Assembly: GCF_010993975.1 (NCBI RefSeq)
Contig: NZ_JAACZO010000043.1
Location: 62,001 to 126,000, forward strand
Reading direction: 5' to 3'
Source of the DNA: Halomonas faecis
Lineage (GTDB): Bacteria > Pseudomonadota > Gammaproteobacteria > Pseudomonadales > Halomonadaceae
DNA: 64,000 bases
Of the stretch, positions 15,512 through 24,997 are shown piece after piece (within the stretch, counting starts at the first letter, position 1; each line of letters opens with the position of its first letter). The translations under genes and the position numbers were made by a program. The notes under the pieces were generated by a model. It was not told the origin of the DNA. It did no database searches and saw only the letters and a list, made by a program, of their open reading frames with translations.

Positions 15512-17437
15512 ATGAGCGAACACAAAGACGATGGCCGAATGGCCGAAACCGCCACTATCGAGCCATCAGTCAACGAGGGACGCCGCCGTTTTTTGGCGGG
15601 TAGTGCGGCACTCGGCGCCGCGGGTATGGCAGGGGTGGCCGGGGTGACAGGCACCGGTACGTTGGTGCGCAGCCAGTCGGCCCAGGCGGCCAGTGAGAGC
15701 GGTGACGCGAGTATTCATGTGGCACCGGGTCAGTTGGATTCCTACTACGGGTTCTGGAGCAGCGGCCAGACCGGCGAGGTTCGAGTGTTTGGGGTGCCTT
15801 CCATGCGCGAACTGACGCGCATCCCGGTCTTCAATCGCTGCTCGGCCACCGGCTGGGGGCAGACCAATGAAAGCCTGGCTGTACTGGGGGAAAACGCCAA
15901 GTGGCAGAACGGAGACCTCCACCATATCCACATGAGCTACACCGATGGCAAGTACGATGGCCGCTATCTGTACATGAACGACAAGGCCAACACCCGCGTG
16001 GCGCGCGTGCGCCTGGATATCATGCGCTGCGACAAGATGGTGCACATCCCCAACGCTCATGGTATCCACGGCCTGCGCGTGCAGAAGGCGCCCAAGACCG
16101 GCTACGTGTTCGCCAACGGCGAGATGATCGTACCGTTGCCCAACGACGGGCGTGACCTCGACGACCCGTCTCAATACTGGTCCGTGTTCACCGGCATCGA
16201 CGGCGAGAGCATGGAAATCAAGTGGCAGGTGTGGGTCGATGGCAACCTCGATAATACCAACTGTGACTACTCAGGGCGTTTCGCCATCTCCACTTGTTAC
16301 AACGCCGAGCGCGGCGTCGTGCTGGCGGAGAAGATGCGACTCGAACGTGACTGGGTGGTGGTCTTCGACATCCCTGCCATCGAGCGCGCCGTGGAGAACG
16401 GCGACTACGTGACCTTTGGCGACAGCGACATTCCGGTGGTCGATGGCCGCGGTGAGGACAACCCCTTTACCCGCTATATCCCGGTGCCCAAGAACCCGCA
16501 CGGCATCAACGCGTCTCCCGATGGCAATTACCTGATCGCCAACGGCAAGTTGTCACCGACTTGCACCGTCATCGACGCACGCAAGCTGCCCGACCTGTTC
16601 GACGACAAGATCGAGTTGCGCGATGTCGTGGCCGCCGAGCCGGAGCTGGGTCTGGGGCCGCTGCATACCACCTTCGACGGTCGCGGCAATGCCTACACCA
16701 CGCTGTTCATCGACAGCCAGGTGGTGAAGTGGAACGTTGCTGAGGCGATTCGCCATTACGCTGGGGATGACGTCAGCTACATTCGCCAGAAGCTCGATGT
16801 CCACTACCAGCCCGGCCATCTCAACGCCTCCCTTGCCGAAACCGCCGAAGCCGATGGCCGGTGGCTGGTGGTCCTCAGCAAGTTCTCCAAGGACCGTTTC
16901 CTGCCGTCAGGCCCGTTGCATCCCGAGAACGATCAGTTGGTCGATATCTCCGGCGATGAAATGAAACTGGTGCACGATGGGCCGACCTTTGCCGAGCCGC
17001 ATGATTGTATTCTGTGCCGCCCCGATCAGGTGTCGCCGGCCAAGATCTATGACCGCGACGATCCCTACTGGAGCCAGGCACGGCAGTGGGCCGAGGAAGA
17101 TGACATCACTCTCGAGACGGACAGCAAGGTGGTTCGTCATGGCAATCGAGTGCGCGTCTATCTGACGGCAGTCGCCCCGCAATACAGCATGAGTGAGTTC
17201 CGTGTGAGGCAGGGGGATGAAGTGACCGTGATCGTCACCAATTTGGACAAGATCGAGGACCTCAGTCACGGCTTCTCGATCATCAACTATGGCATCAACA
17301 TGGAGGTCAACCCGCAGCAGACGTCGTCGGTGACCTTCACGGCGGACAGAGCTGGGGTGTACTGGTATTACTGCTCTTGGTTCTGTCACGCGCTGCACAT
17401 GGAAATGGCCGGTCGCATGCTGGTCGACCCGGCCTGA
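15512..17437 (+). CDS. nosZ: Nitrous oxide reductase NosZ, divergent copy 1
   Basis: A 641-residue periplasmic enzyme reducing N2O to N2. Tat signal [19 protein letters not shown], so it is a clade I type exported folded. Copper-cluster histidines are all present (DLHHIH, IHGLR, KNPHG, GPLHTT, VHYQPGH, EPHD), as is the CuA site [14 protein letters not shown] preceded by SHGF. Compared with copy 2 it agrees at roughly 60-65% of positions by eye. Differences sit near both copper sites: DLHHIHM for DAHHPHI, INYGI for VGHGV, CSWFC for CNWFC. It follows nosR1 by 87 bases and starts at the ATG after GGAAGGAGATC. Confidence 0.95.
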   Translation: MSEHKDDGRMAETATIEPSVNEGRRRFLAGSAALGAAGMAGVAGVTGTGTLVRSQSAQAASESGDASIHVAPGQLDSYYGFWSSGQTGEVRVFGVPSMRELTRIPVFNRCSATGWGQTNESLAVLGENAKWQNGDLHHIHMSYTDGKYDGRYLYMNDKANTRVARVRLDIMRCDKMVHIPNAHGIHGLRVQKAPKTGYVFANGEMIVPLPNDGRDLDDPSQYWSVFTGIDGESMEIKWQVWVDGNLDNTNCDYSGRFAISTCYNAERGVVLAEKMRLERDWVVVFDIPAIERAVENGDYVTFGDSDIPVVDGRGEDNPFTRYIPVPKNPHGINASPDGNYLIANGKLSPTCTVIDARKLPDLFDDKIELRDVVAAEPELGLGPLHTTFDGRGNAYTTLFIDSQVVKWNVAEAIRHYAGDDVSYIRQKLDVHYQPGHLNASLAETAEADGRWLVVLSKFSKDRFLPSGPLHPENDQLVDISGDEMKLVHDGPTFAEPHDCILCRPDQVSPAKIYDRDDPYWSQARQWAEEDDITLETDSKVVRHGNRVRVYLTAVAPQYSMSEFRVRQGDEVTVIVTNLDKIEDLSHGFSIINYGINMEVNPQQTSSVTFTADRAGVYWYYCSWFCHALHMEMAGRMLVDPA

Positions 17438-17631
17438 TTGATTCCGTCGTGCCACCGGGGTCGGTCCGCAGGGGCGATCCCGGACCTTCATCGGCGCTGA
17501 TTTCGCCGTCCATGCAGGGCGCGCCGCTTCGGTGAGTCGTGGTATCGCTGGGTGCGGCATTATGGATCTTTTTCCGGCAGGAAGCGTAATTCAAGATCCT
17601 TGATGATGACCGACTTATCGGGAGAGTGAGA

Positions 17632-18159
17632 ATGCTGACACGCCGAACCTTCGTGATCGTGCTGGGCGGCCTATCGTTGGCCGGGTTGTCGGGCTGTGGT
17701 GGTGAAGAGCAGTCGAGCATCGCTTGCTCGCCCGAGCCCATCGGCGACGGCGACGAGTGTGCAGTGTGCGGCATGTTCATCGCGAATTATCCCGGCCCTA
17801 AGGCTCAGGCATGTCTGCGCGATGGTCGGCTGCTCAAGTTCTGCTCCACCTCGGATATGTTCGTGTGGCTGCTGCAGCCGGATTCCGTGCCGCAGTTGAG
17901 CCAAGCATTCGTCCATGACGTAGGACGGACCGAGTGGAATGCACCCTCCGATGACGCTTATATCGCCGCTGATACGGCTATTTACGTGACCGAACAACCG
18001 CTGATGGGTGCCATGGGGCCGACCCTTGCCGCTTTCGGCAGTCATGCCGATGCCGAGGCTTTCATGGCTGAACACGGTGGTCGCCAGCTGGCTTTCGAGG
18101 AAGTCGACGTGGCCACCATCAACGAGTTGGTTCGCTCACACGTTCAGCGCGGCATGTAG
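17632..18159 (+). CDS. nosL: Copper chaperone lipoprotein NosL (copy 1)
   Basis: A 175-residue lipoprotein: TRRTF followed by a hydrophobic stretch and lipobox LSGC (Cys22). The Cu(I)-binding region ECAVCGMFI carries the conserved CxxCGM motif, and LKFCSTSDMF the second conserved Cys. NosL delivers copper to apo-NosZ. It agrees with NosL copy 2 at about four of five residues and has many silent base differences, unlike the nosR pair. A GTG six bases upstream is in frame, but the ATG sits at a better distance from GGGAGAG. Confidence 0.93.
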   Translation: MLTRRTFVIVLGGLSLAGLSGCGGEEQSSIACSPEPIGDGDECAVCGMFIANYPGPKAQACLRDGRLLKFCSTSDMFVWLLQPDSVPQLSQAFVHDVGRTEWNAPSDDAYIAADTAIYVTEQPLMGAMGPTLAAFGSHADAEAFMAEHGGRQLAFEEVDVATINELVRSHVQRGM

Positions 18160-18225
18160 TGGCAACTAGCCACGGTTCTGCCATGCCGACCGCTGCCAAT
18201 TCATTGAGGGAAAGACGGAGATGAG

Positions 18226-19002
18226 ATGAGCAAATTCGCCCTGGAAGAGGTTTTGAGCGTCCACCACTGGAACGACACTCTGTTCAGCTTCTGCACTACC
18301 CGCGAGCGCAGCCTGCGCTTCAAGAACGGCCAGTTCGTGATGATCGGCCTCGAGGTGAGCGGTAAGCCGCTGATGCGTGCCTACTCCATTGCCAGCCCCA
18401 ACTACGAAGATCACCTGGAGTTCTTGAGCATTAAGGTGCCGGATGGCCCGCTCACTTCGCGGTTGCAGCATCTTCGGGTGGGGGATTCCATCATGGTCAG
18501 CCGCAAGCCCACCGGGACCCTGGTGATCGACGACCTGCTGCCGGGGCGTCATCTCTATTTGCTGGCGACAGGGACCGGGTTAGCGCCCTTCATGAGCGTG
18601 ATACAGGACCCCGAAACCTATGAGCGTTTCGCGAAGGTGGTGCTGGTGCACGGCGTGCGCCGGGTCAGCGAACTCGCTTATTCGGACTTCATCACCCGGG
18701 AGCTGCCGGCCCACGAATACCTGGGCGATGAGATCCGCGACAAGCTCATCTATTACCCTACCGTGACTCGGGAGGCGTTCCACACCCAGGGACGACTCAC
18801 CGACCATATCCGCAGCGGCAAGCTGGCCGAGGACACGGGACTGCCGGCGCTCGATCCGCAACGGGATCGCGCCATGATCTGCGGCAGCCCCTCGATGCTC
18901 GATTCGACCAGTAACCTGCTCGATGAGCTGGGCTTCACCATCTCGCCACGTCAGGGCGAGCCGGCCGACTATGTGATCGAGCGCGCCTTCGTCGAGCGCT
19001 GA
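18226..19002 (+). CDS. fpr: Ferredoxin/flavodoxin-NADP+ reductase in the nos1 cluster
   Basis: A 258-residue FAD enzyme of the bacterial Fpr type: FAD motif RAYSIAS, NADP region LLATGTGLAPFMSVI, and C-terminal end YVIERAFVER (aromatic-basic tail of subclass I). Length is typical. It lies 66 bases behind nosL1 on the same strand and ends 6 bases from a convergent gene, so it is probably the last gene of the nosR1Z1L1 unit. Linking NADPH to a ferredoxin-like acceptor here, perhaps the iron-sulfur domain of NosR, is inference; it may also be a general Fpr. Confidence 0.9.
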   Translation: MSKFALEEVLSVHHWNDTLFSFCTTRERSLRFKNGQFVMIGLEVSGKPLMRAYSIASPNYEDHLEFLSIKVPDGPLTSRLQHLRVGDSIMVSRKPTGTLVIDDLLPGRHLYLLATGTGLAPFMSVIQDPETYERFAKVVLVHGVRRVSELAYSDFITRELPAHEYLGDEIRDKLIYYPTVTREAFHTQGRLTDHIRSGKLAEDTGLPALDPQRDRAMICGSPSMLDSTSNLLDELGFTISPRQGEPADYVIERAFVER

Positions 19003-19008
19003 GCGGCG

Positions 19009-19563
19009 TCACGGCGTGCCGTCGGCTGCCAGGCAGAGTCTTTCTGCCCGGGCGATGGCGGCGTCCGCGCCGTTCAGGGTGAAGGTCAGGAACCAGCGCT
19101 CGTCCTCTTCGAGGGTGAAGCGCAGTCGCAGCGTTTCGCCCTGGCGCATTTCCTCCATCAATAGCGTCTGCTGCGGTAGATAGAATTGGGCGTAGAAGCC
19201 ACTGTCGCCGCGCTCGGTGATGAACTCGGCCATGCCGCTGTGAATGGTCTCGTGATCGACGCGAAAGTCGGCGGGCACCAGGTTGACCGCCCGGTCTGCC
19301 GCCTGGCGCTCGTCGAGGTCGACGCGCACTTCCAGCCAGGGTAGGTCGCATACGCCCGCGGTGTGGTTGAGGCTGAGGATGGTGTCGCTGTAGCTGTCGG
19401 CTTCCAGAGCGCGGAAGTGGCGCTCCTCGCCGAGGCTCAGCACGGCCGACTGCCAGTTCTCGTGGCGCTGCAGGGCTTCGGCATTGAAGGTGGTGGCCTG
19501 GGCGCCGGTCAGCAGGCCGATGAGTGGCAGGCAGGCGAGAGCGGCAGTTGGGCAACGCGGCAT
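19009..19563 (-). CDS. Secreted protein of unknown function
   Basis: A 184-residue protein with a signal peptide (MPRCPTAALACLPLIGLLTGAQA). The mature part is mixed alpha/beta with no motif I recognise (SLNHTAGVCDLPWLEVRVDLDERQAADRAVNLVPADFRVDHE). It lies on the minus strand with a cytochrome and a small gene, between the two nos clusters. The start was chosen at the ATG that begins the signal peptide; an upstream in-frame ATG would add 44 residues of low-complexity sequence. Confidence 0.65.
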   Translation of the reverse strand: MPRCPTAALACLPLIGLLTGAQATTFNAEALQRHENWQSAVLSLGEERHFRALEADSYSDTILSLNHTAGVCDLPWLEVRVDLDERQAADRAVNLVPADFRVDHETIHSGMAEFITERGDSGFYAQFYLPQQTLLMEEMRQGETLRLRFTLEEDERWFLTFTLNGADAAIARAERLCLAADGTP

Positions 19564-19657
19564 GTCAGAGCTTCCCGAGGCAGGCGCAGGCAGTGGTGAA
19601 GGCAGCATGGTAGCAGTCGGGCGGCCCCTCGGCGACGCAGCGCGGGCGCGGCTGGCA

Positions 19658-20026
19658 TCATTCGAGTCGAGAGTAGTGAGCGGCCAGGTCGGCAATGTCC
19701 TGATCGCTGAGACCGCGGGTCATGCTCTCCATCAGGTGGCTGCTTTCGCCGGCGCGAAACGCCTTCAGTCGCTCGATGATGTGGGACTCGGGCAGACCGG
19801 CGATGGTGGCGTAGCGAGTGGTGAGGCTGTGGCCGTCGGGGCCGTGGCAGCTTTCGCACAGGTGGGCCATGGCGGCCCCGCGTTCGGCGTTGCCACTGGG
19901 CATGTCGGTCGTGTCCGACGCTGCCGTGTTCTCGTTGCGATTGGCTGTGCCGCCGGCCATGGCCGGGATGCCCATGACGATGAGCGTCAGGGCACAGGCC
20001 GTGGTGAGCGTCCTGAGTGGGTGCAT
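19658..20026 (-). CDS. Monoheme class I cytochrome c (c553-like)
   Basis: A 122-residue periplasmic cytochrome: signal peptide MHPLRTLTTACALTLIVMGIPAMAGG, heme motif CESCH followed by GPDGHS, and the axial Met region SSHLMESMTRGLSDQDIADLAAHYS. This pattern fits the small c553/c4-type electron carriers. It could donate to a NosZ or NirS, but no motif shows that. An upstream in-frame ATG at 20050 is possible; the chosen ATG begins the signal peptide. Confidence 0.85.
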   Translation of the reverse strand: MHPLRTLTTACALTLIVMGIPAMAGGTANRNENTAASDTTDMPSGNAERGAAMAHLCESCHGPDGHSLTTRYATIAGLPESHIIERLKAFRAGESSHLMESMTRGLSDQDIADLAAHYSRLE

Positions 20027-20115
20027 GGTCGTCTCATTGCAGTTCGCCATTGGTCGCCAGCATAGCGTGGTAGCCAACCGACATGCCTTGACGAATGTCA
20101 GCCAGGTGCAGGCGC

Positions 20116-20454
20116 TCAGTCGAAGTCTCGGCTGGGCAGCAACCAGTCCTCGGAGGGGCGGTGGCCGGCCTGCTCGGCTTGCTGATACTGCTCCACCATG
20201 ACATCGGCGATGGCCGTCAGACAGGCATCCAGACTGGCATGCTCGTCGCCGCTCTCGAAAGCCGGCTCTTTTTGCAATGGTGTCTGAATGTAGTGGCTCT
20301 GCTCGGCACTGTAACGCTGATTGGCCAGCTGGCGGTAGACGCGAACGCGGATGGTGGTGGATATCTCGCCCAGGCAGAAGGCGAACTCCGTCACCAAGTG
20401 GCGCTGTTGCGTGATCAGCGAATGGGGGACGGGGCGGGGTTCTTCCGGGGGCAT
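20116..20454 (-). CDS. Small cytoplasmic protein of unknown function
   Basis: A 112-residue protein without signal or membrane segment: MPPEEPRPVPHSLITQQRHLVTEFAFCLGEISTTIRV and a long helical part. AAGGAG stands six bases before the chosen ATG, which supports real translation. I do not recognise the family. It is the first gene of a short minus-strand block between the nos clusters. Confidence 0.55.
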   Translation of the reverse strand: MPPEEPRPVPHSLITQQRHLVTEFAFCLGEISTTIRVRVYRQLANQRYSAEQSHYIQTPLQKEPAFESGDEHASLDACLTAIADVMVEQYQQAEQAGHRPSEDWLLPSRDFD

Positions 20455-20605
20455 GGCGGCTCCTTGCCACAAACGCATGGGGATGATCCGAGCCTAGCAC
20501 TACGCTCTGCTGACGAGAAGCGGGCCGTGACGCTTTGCCCCAGCGGATGAGAGCAAACGCTCTGGTCACGCAGAGTTGCGGAGAACGAGGGATGGCAAGT
20601 CGGGG

Positions 20606-20619
20606 TTGATGCAGGTCAG
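20606..20619. promoter_or_regulatory. Candidate DNR-type box upstream of nosR2
   Basis: TTGATGCAGGTCAG resembles TTGAy-N4-rTCAA with one mismatch in the right half. It is 132 bases upstream of the nosR2 ATG. Weaker than the boxes at nirS and nosR1. Confidence 0.45.
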
Positions 20620-20750
20620 GGTTTCTGCTGCCTTGTGTGCTAACGTTGATCATGCTTGAAAAATACTTCTTTTGTCGCTGCCGTCGCTCGTCCCGCCTTT
20701 AGCTAGCCGAGTGACTTCCAGACGACAGGCGAGCGCATGGAGACGAGTGA

Positions 20751-22892
20751 ATGAGGGCGTTGCACACCGCGCTGAGGGTGCTGGTTCTGCTGGCGATGAC
20801 CTGGATGTCACCGACCGTGATGGCGGCAGACTGGCTGCCCGAGGTTTTTCCGGAGGCGGATGCCGTGGGCGAGGCCGTCGAGGGCGTGGAGGCGGTGACC
20901 GTGCTGCGCGACGGCGAACCGGCGGGCTACGTCTTCGAGACCAACGACATCGCGCCGATTCCCGCCTACTCCGGGCATCCGGTCAACATGCGCGTGGGGC
21001 TCGACCTCGAGGGGCGCATCACCGGCGTGCAGGTGCTGGAACACTCCGAGCCGATCATGCTGGTGGGCATTCCCGAATCGGTGCTCGACGACTTCGTCGC
21101 CCAGTACCACGGCAAGACGGTGCAGCAGAAGGTGCGCGTGGGGCTGTCGCGAAAGCAGCGCGAAGGCGTCGAGCGCGTCGATGCGGTGTCCGGGGCCACC
21201 GTCACCGTAGTGGTGATGGGCGAAGGCATCATGCGTTCGGCGCGGCGCGTGGCGCGCCATGTCGGCATTCTCAGCGGCGGCGGCATCACCGAACACGCCC
21301 GGGTGCGCGACGACCTCTTCGAAGAGGCGAGCTGGAGCGAGCTACGCGAGCAGGGCGTCATTGGCAATCTGTACCTGACCCGCGGTGAGGTCGACGACGC
21401 CTTCGAGGGCACGGAGGCCGAAGACGTCGATCCCGTCCCCGAGGGAGCCGAGGACGAGACCTTCATCGACCTCTACTTCGCCTACCTCAATGTGCCCACC
21501 ATCGGTCGCAACCTGCTCGGCGAGCGCCAGTACGACGACCTGATGGAAGCGCTGGGCGAAGACGAACACGCCCTGGCGATCATGGCCGACGGCCGCTACT
21601 CCTTCAAAGGCTCCGGCTTCGTGCGCGGCGGCATCTACGACCGCATCCTGATTCACCATGAAGGGCGTGCCGACCAGTTCCACGACAGCGACATGCGCCG
21701 TCTGTGGGGCATCGAAGCCGACGGGGCACCGACGCTGCCCGAGCGCGACATCTTCATCCTGCGCGAGGCCTCGCGCTTCGACCCCGGCAAGCCCTGGGAG
21801 CTGGAACTGCTGGTGCGCCGCCAGGTCGGTGCGCTGGACACCGAGTTCGCCAGTTTCTCCTCCGAAGTCCAGGTGCCCGAACGTTTCCTCGACGTTCCTG
21901 AGCCGGCCGCCGACGCCATGGCCGATGAGGAGAACGCCCCGCTGTGGGTGAGCGTGTGGGAAGACCGCGTGCTGCACATCACGGTGCTGGGTGCCGGCCT
22001 CGGCGTGCTCACTGCGATTCTGCTATTCCAGGACTGGCTGGTGCGCCGCCCGCGCCTGCTGCACGTGCTGCGCTACGGCTTTCTGATCTACACCGTGGTG
22101 TTCATCGGCTGGTACGCCCTGGCGCAGCTGTCGGTGGTCAACATCCTGACCTTCACCAACGCCCTGTTCACCGACTTCCAGTGGTCCACCTTCCTGATGG
22201 ACCCGATGATGTTCATCCTGTGGAGCTTCGTCGCGGTGACGCTGCTGCTGTGGGGTCGCGGCGTGTTCTGCGGCTGGCTGTGTCCGTTCGGCGCCATGCA
22301 GGAGCTGATCAGCGCCGTGGCGCGCAAGCTCAAGGTCCCCCAGCTCTCGGTGCCCTTCATGCTGCACGAGCGGCTGTGGGCGCTGAAGTACATCATTCTG
22401 CTGGGTCTGTTCGCGGTGTCGCTGCAGTCGCTGGGCCAGGCCGAGCGCTACGCCGAGGTGGAGCCGTTCAAGACGGCGGTGCTGCTCAAGTTCCAGCGCG
22501 AATGGGGCTTCGTACTGTATGCCGGGCTGCTGCTGGCGATCAGCGCCTTCAACCACAAGTTCTACTGCCGCTACGTGTGCCCGCTGGGCGCCGGGCTGGC
22601 GATTCCCGCGCGCATTCGGCTGTTCGACTGGCTGCGCCGCCACAAGGAGTGCGGCAAGCCGTGCCAGATCTGCGCCCACGAGTGCGAGATTGGGGCGATT
22701 CACCCCGACGGTCGGATCAATCCCAACGAGTGCCACTACTGCCTGGACTGCCAGGTGACGTATTACGACGACCGCAAGTGCCCGCCGATGGTGGTTCAGC
22801 GCAAGAAGCGCGAGAAGGCATCGCGGCTGAGCAGCAAGGCGGCGGACGAGCAGCGCATTCCCGCGACGGAAGTGTCGGGGAACGAGACCTGA
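20751..22892 (+). CDS. nosR: NosR, membrane FMN/iron-sulfur protein for N2O reduction (copy 2)
   Basis: A 713-residue protein with the same domain order as copy 1. Residues from DWLPEVFPEADAVGE to ADEQRIP are encoded by DNA identical to copy 1. Only the signal peptide (ALRVLVLLAMTWMSPTVMAA against VVSVVALLMVSLSSLAYSQ) and the last residues (ATEVSGNET against VTEMAE) differ. The ATG follows GGAGACGAGTGA. It heads nosR2-nosZ2-nosDFYL2, the complete cluster with the maturation ABC system. Because only the ends differ, the two proteins should be functionally interchangeable after export. Confidence 0.96.
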   Translation: MRALHTALRVLVLLAMTWMSPTVMAADWLPEVFPEADAVGEAVEGVEAVTVLRDGEPAGYVFETNDIAPIPAYSGHPVNMRVGLDLEGRITGVQVLEHSEPIMLVGIPESVLDDFVAQYHGKTVQQKVRVGLSRKQREGVERVDAVSGATVTVVVMGEGIMRSARRVARHVGILSGGGITEHARVRDDLFEEASWSELREQGVIGNLYLTRGEVDDAFEGTEAEDVDPVPEGAEDETFIDLYFAYLNVPTIGRNLLGERQYDDLMEALGEDEHALAIMADGRYSFKGSGFVRGGIYDRILIHHEGRADQFHDSDMRRLWGIEADGAPTLPERDIFILREASRFDPGKPWELELLVRRQVGALDTEFASFSSEVQVPERFLDVPEPAADAMADEENAPLWVSVWEDRVLHITVLGAGLGVLTAILLFQDWLVRRPRLLHVLRYGFLIYTVVFIGWYALAQLSVVNILTFTNALFTDFQWSTFLMDPMMFILWSFVAVTLLLWGRGVFCGWLCPFGAMQELISAVARKLKVPQLSVPFMLHERLWALKYIILLGLFAVSLQSLGQAERYAEVEPFKTAVLLKFQREWGFVLYAGLLLAISAFNHKFYCRYVCPLGAGLAIPARIRLFDWLRRHKECGKPCQICAHECEIGAIHPDGRINPNECHYCLDCQVTYYDDRKCPPMVVQRKKREKASRLSSKAADEQRIPATEVSGNET
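20829..22863 (+). repeat. 2,035-bp perfect direct repeat, copy B (inside nosR2)
   Basis: Identical to 13370-15404. The neighbouring nosZ and nosL pairs do not share this level of identity, so the repeat is limited to nosR. Confidence 0.95.
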
Positions 22893-23015
22893 AGGCGTGG
22901 GCCTGAAGGCGCAGCAAGGGCGGGACGCCACGACAACGAGCGCCTCGCCGGAAAACGCCGACCATAGAGTCGGTATCGAGAACTTCTCTCGACATAATGA
23001 AACGGAGGTAGTGCC

Positions 23016-24941
23016 ATGAGTGATCAGCATCACGACGACAAGCCGGCCGAGGTGCCGGGCGCCACGGTCAACCAGGGACGTCGTCGCTTTCTCGCCGGCA
23101 GCGCCATGGTCGGTGCTGCTGGCGTGGCCGGGGCGACCGGTGTGGCCGGGGTCGGTGCCCTGACCCGCAGCCAGCCGACCCAGGCAGCCAGCAACGGTAA
23201 CGGTCCCGACATTCACGTAGCGCCGGGCGAACTCGACGAGTACTACGGCTTCTGGAGCGGTGGCCACAGTGGCGAGGTGCGCGTCTACGGCGTGCCTTCC
23301 ATGCGCGAGATCATGCGGATTCCGGTCTTCAACCACTGCTCGGCTTCCGGCTGGGGCATGACCAACGAATCCAAGCGCATCCTGGGCGACAGCCATCGCT
23401 TCACCAACGGCGATGCCCACCACCCGCACATCAGTTACACCGACGGTAGCCACGACGGCCGCTATCTGTTCATCAACGACAAGGCCAACACCCGCGTGGC
23501 GCGCGTGCGCCTGGACGTGTTCAAGACCGACAAGGTGGTCACCCTGCCCAACGTGCAGGCGATCCACGGTCTGCGTCTGCAGAAGGTGCCGCGCACCAAC
23601 TACGTGTTCTGCAACGCGGAGTACATGATCCCGCAGCCCAACGACGGTCGCGATCTCAACGATCCGTCCAAGTACCACACCATGTGGAACGCCATCGACG
23701 CCGATACCATGGAAGTGAAGTGGCAGGTGATCGTCGACGGCAACCTGGACAACATGGATGCCGACTACACCGGCAAATATGCCGCGGCTACCTGCTACAA
23801 CTCGGAAGGTGCCGTGGATCTGGCCGGCAAGATGCGCGCCGATCGCGACTGGGTGGTGGTGTTCAACATCGAGAACATCGAGAAGGCGGTGGCCGACGGC
23901 AACTTCACCACCATCGGCGATTCCGACGTGCCGGTCGTGGACGGTCGCAAGAGCGCCGATCTCAACGTCACCCGCTACGTGCCGGTGCCCAAGAACCCGC
24001 ACGGGCTCAACACGTCCACCGATGGCAAGTACTTCATCGCTGCCGGCAAGCTCTCGCCCACCGTCACCATGATCGAGATCGCCAAGCTCGACGACCTGTT
24101 CGCCGGCAATCTGTCCGACGAGCGCGACGTGGTCGCCGCCGAGCCGGAGATCGGTCTGGGGCCGTTGCACACTACCTACGATGGCCGCGGCAACGCCTAC
24201 ACAACGGTGTTCATCGACAGCCAGATCGTGAAGTGGAACATGGACGCTGCGGTGCGCAACTACAACGGCGAGGACGTGGACTACATCATCCAGAAGCTCG
24301 ACGTGCACTACCAGCCGGGCCACAACCATGCGACCCTCTCTGAGTCCAAGGACGCTGACGGCAAGTATTTGTTCTCATTGAACAAGTTCTCCAAGGACCG
24401 CTACCTGCCGGTGGGGCCGCTGCATCCCGAGAACGATCAGATGATCGACATCTCCGGCGACGAGATGAAGGTGATCCACGATACGCCCACCTTCGCCGAG
24501 CCCCACGATGCCGTGATCATTCGCCGTGACCAGATCTCCACCAAGCAGATCTGGGAACGCGACGACCCGTTCTTCGCCGAAACCGTGGCCATGGCCAAAG
24601 AGGATGGCATCAACCTGGAGACCGATAACCAGGTGATCCGCGACGGCAACAAGGTGCGCGTCTACATGACGTCGGTGGCGCCCAACTTCGGCACGACGGA
24701 GTTCACCGTCAAGCAGGGCGACGAGGTCACGGTGACCATCACCAACATGGACAAGGTCGAGGACTTGACCCACGGCTTCTGCATGGTGGGTCATGGGGTG
24801 AGCATGGAGGTCAGTCCGCAGCAGACTGCCTCCATCACCTTCACCGCCGACAAGCCCGGGGTGCACTGGTACTACTGCAACTGGTTCTGCCATGCGCTGC
24901 ACATGGAAATGACGGGCCGCATGCTCGTCGAGCCGGCATAA
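23016..24941 (+). CDS. nosZ: Nitrous oxide reductase NosZ, copy 2 (in the complete nos cluster)
   Basis: A 641-residue periplasmic clade I enzyme with Tat signal [19 protein letters not shown]. CuZ ligands are present (AHHPH, IHGLR, KNPHG, GPLHTT, VHYQPGH, EPHD) and the CuA site is HGF plus [14 protein letters not shown]. It carries the usual HHPH and NosZ-like VGHGV segments, so this copy looks like the standard enzyme of the organism. It follows nosR2 by 123 bases and starts after ACGGAGGTAGTGCC. A GC-rich hairpin separates it from nosD. Confidence 0.97.
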   Translation: MSDQHHDDKPAEVPGATVNQGRRRFLAGSAMVGAAGVAGATGVAGVGALTRSQPTQAASNGNGPDIHVAPGELDEYYGFWSGGHSGEVRVYGVPSMREIMRIPVFNHCSASGWGMTNESKRILGDSHRFTNGDAHHPHISYTDGSHDGRYLFINDKANTRVARVRLDVFKTDKVVTLPNVQAIHGLRLQKVPRTNYVFCNAEYMIPQPNDGRDLNDPSKYHTMWNAIDADTMEVKWQVIVDGNLDNMDADYTGKYAAATCYNSEGAVDLAGKMRADRDWVVVFNIENIEKAVADGNFTTIGDSDVPVVDGRKSADLNVTRYVPVPKNPHGLNTSTDGKYFIAAGKLSPTVTMIEIAKLDDLFAGNLSDERDVVAAEPEIGLGPLHTTYDGRGNAYTTVFIDSQIVKWNMDAAVRNYNGEDVDYIIQKLDVHYQPGHNHATLSESKDADGKYLFSLNKFSKDRYLPVGPLHPENDQMIDISGDEMKVIHDTPTFAEPHDAVIIRRDQISTKQIWERDDPFFAETVAMAKEDGINLETDNQVIRDGNKVRVYMTSVAPNFGTTEFTVKQGDEVTVTITNMDKVEDLTHGFCMVGHGVSMEVSPQQTASITFTADKPGVHWYYCNWFCHALHMEMTGRMLVEPA

Positions 24942-24949
24942 TGTCGGCT

Positions 24950-24980
24950 GGGGCCGGCCACGGCCGGCCCCTCGCTTTTT
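24950..24980 (+). terminator. Strong hairpin with T tract between nosZ2 and nosD
   Basis: GGGGCCGGCC and GGCCGGCCCC make a perfect 10-bp stem around AC, followed by TCGCTTTTT. It begins 8 bases after the nosZ2 stop. Because nosD follows 18 bases later on the same strand, this is either a partial terminator or a 3' stabiliser that keeps nosZ2 mRNA more abundant than nosDFYL. Confidence 0.75.
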
Positions 24981-24997
24981 CTTCTGCCGAGATCCCC

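Noticed and set aside
17438..17631. Terminator at GGTCCG/CGGACC (17463-17486) between nosZ1 and nosL1.
   Set aside because: Only a six-base stem with a 12-base loop and no T tract; too weak to call.
20654..20670. TTGATCATGCTTGAA near 20645-20660 as a DNR box for nosR2.
   Set aside because: The right half does not fit ATCAA or GTCAA at the needed spacing; the site at 20606 is better.
22023..24329. A 768-codon open frame on the minus strand across nosR2 and nosZ2, and similar long antisense frames (for example 3573-5303 and 5464-7071).
   Set aside because: They mirror the third-position GC bias of the real genes, contain repetitive His/Val/Gly-rich translations and match no family. The plus-strand products are unmistakable.
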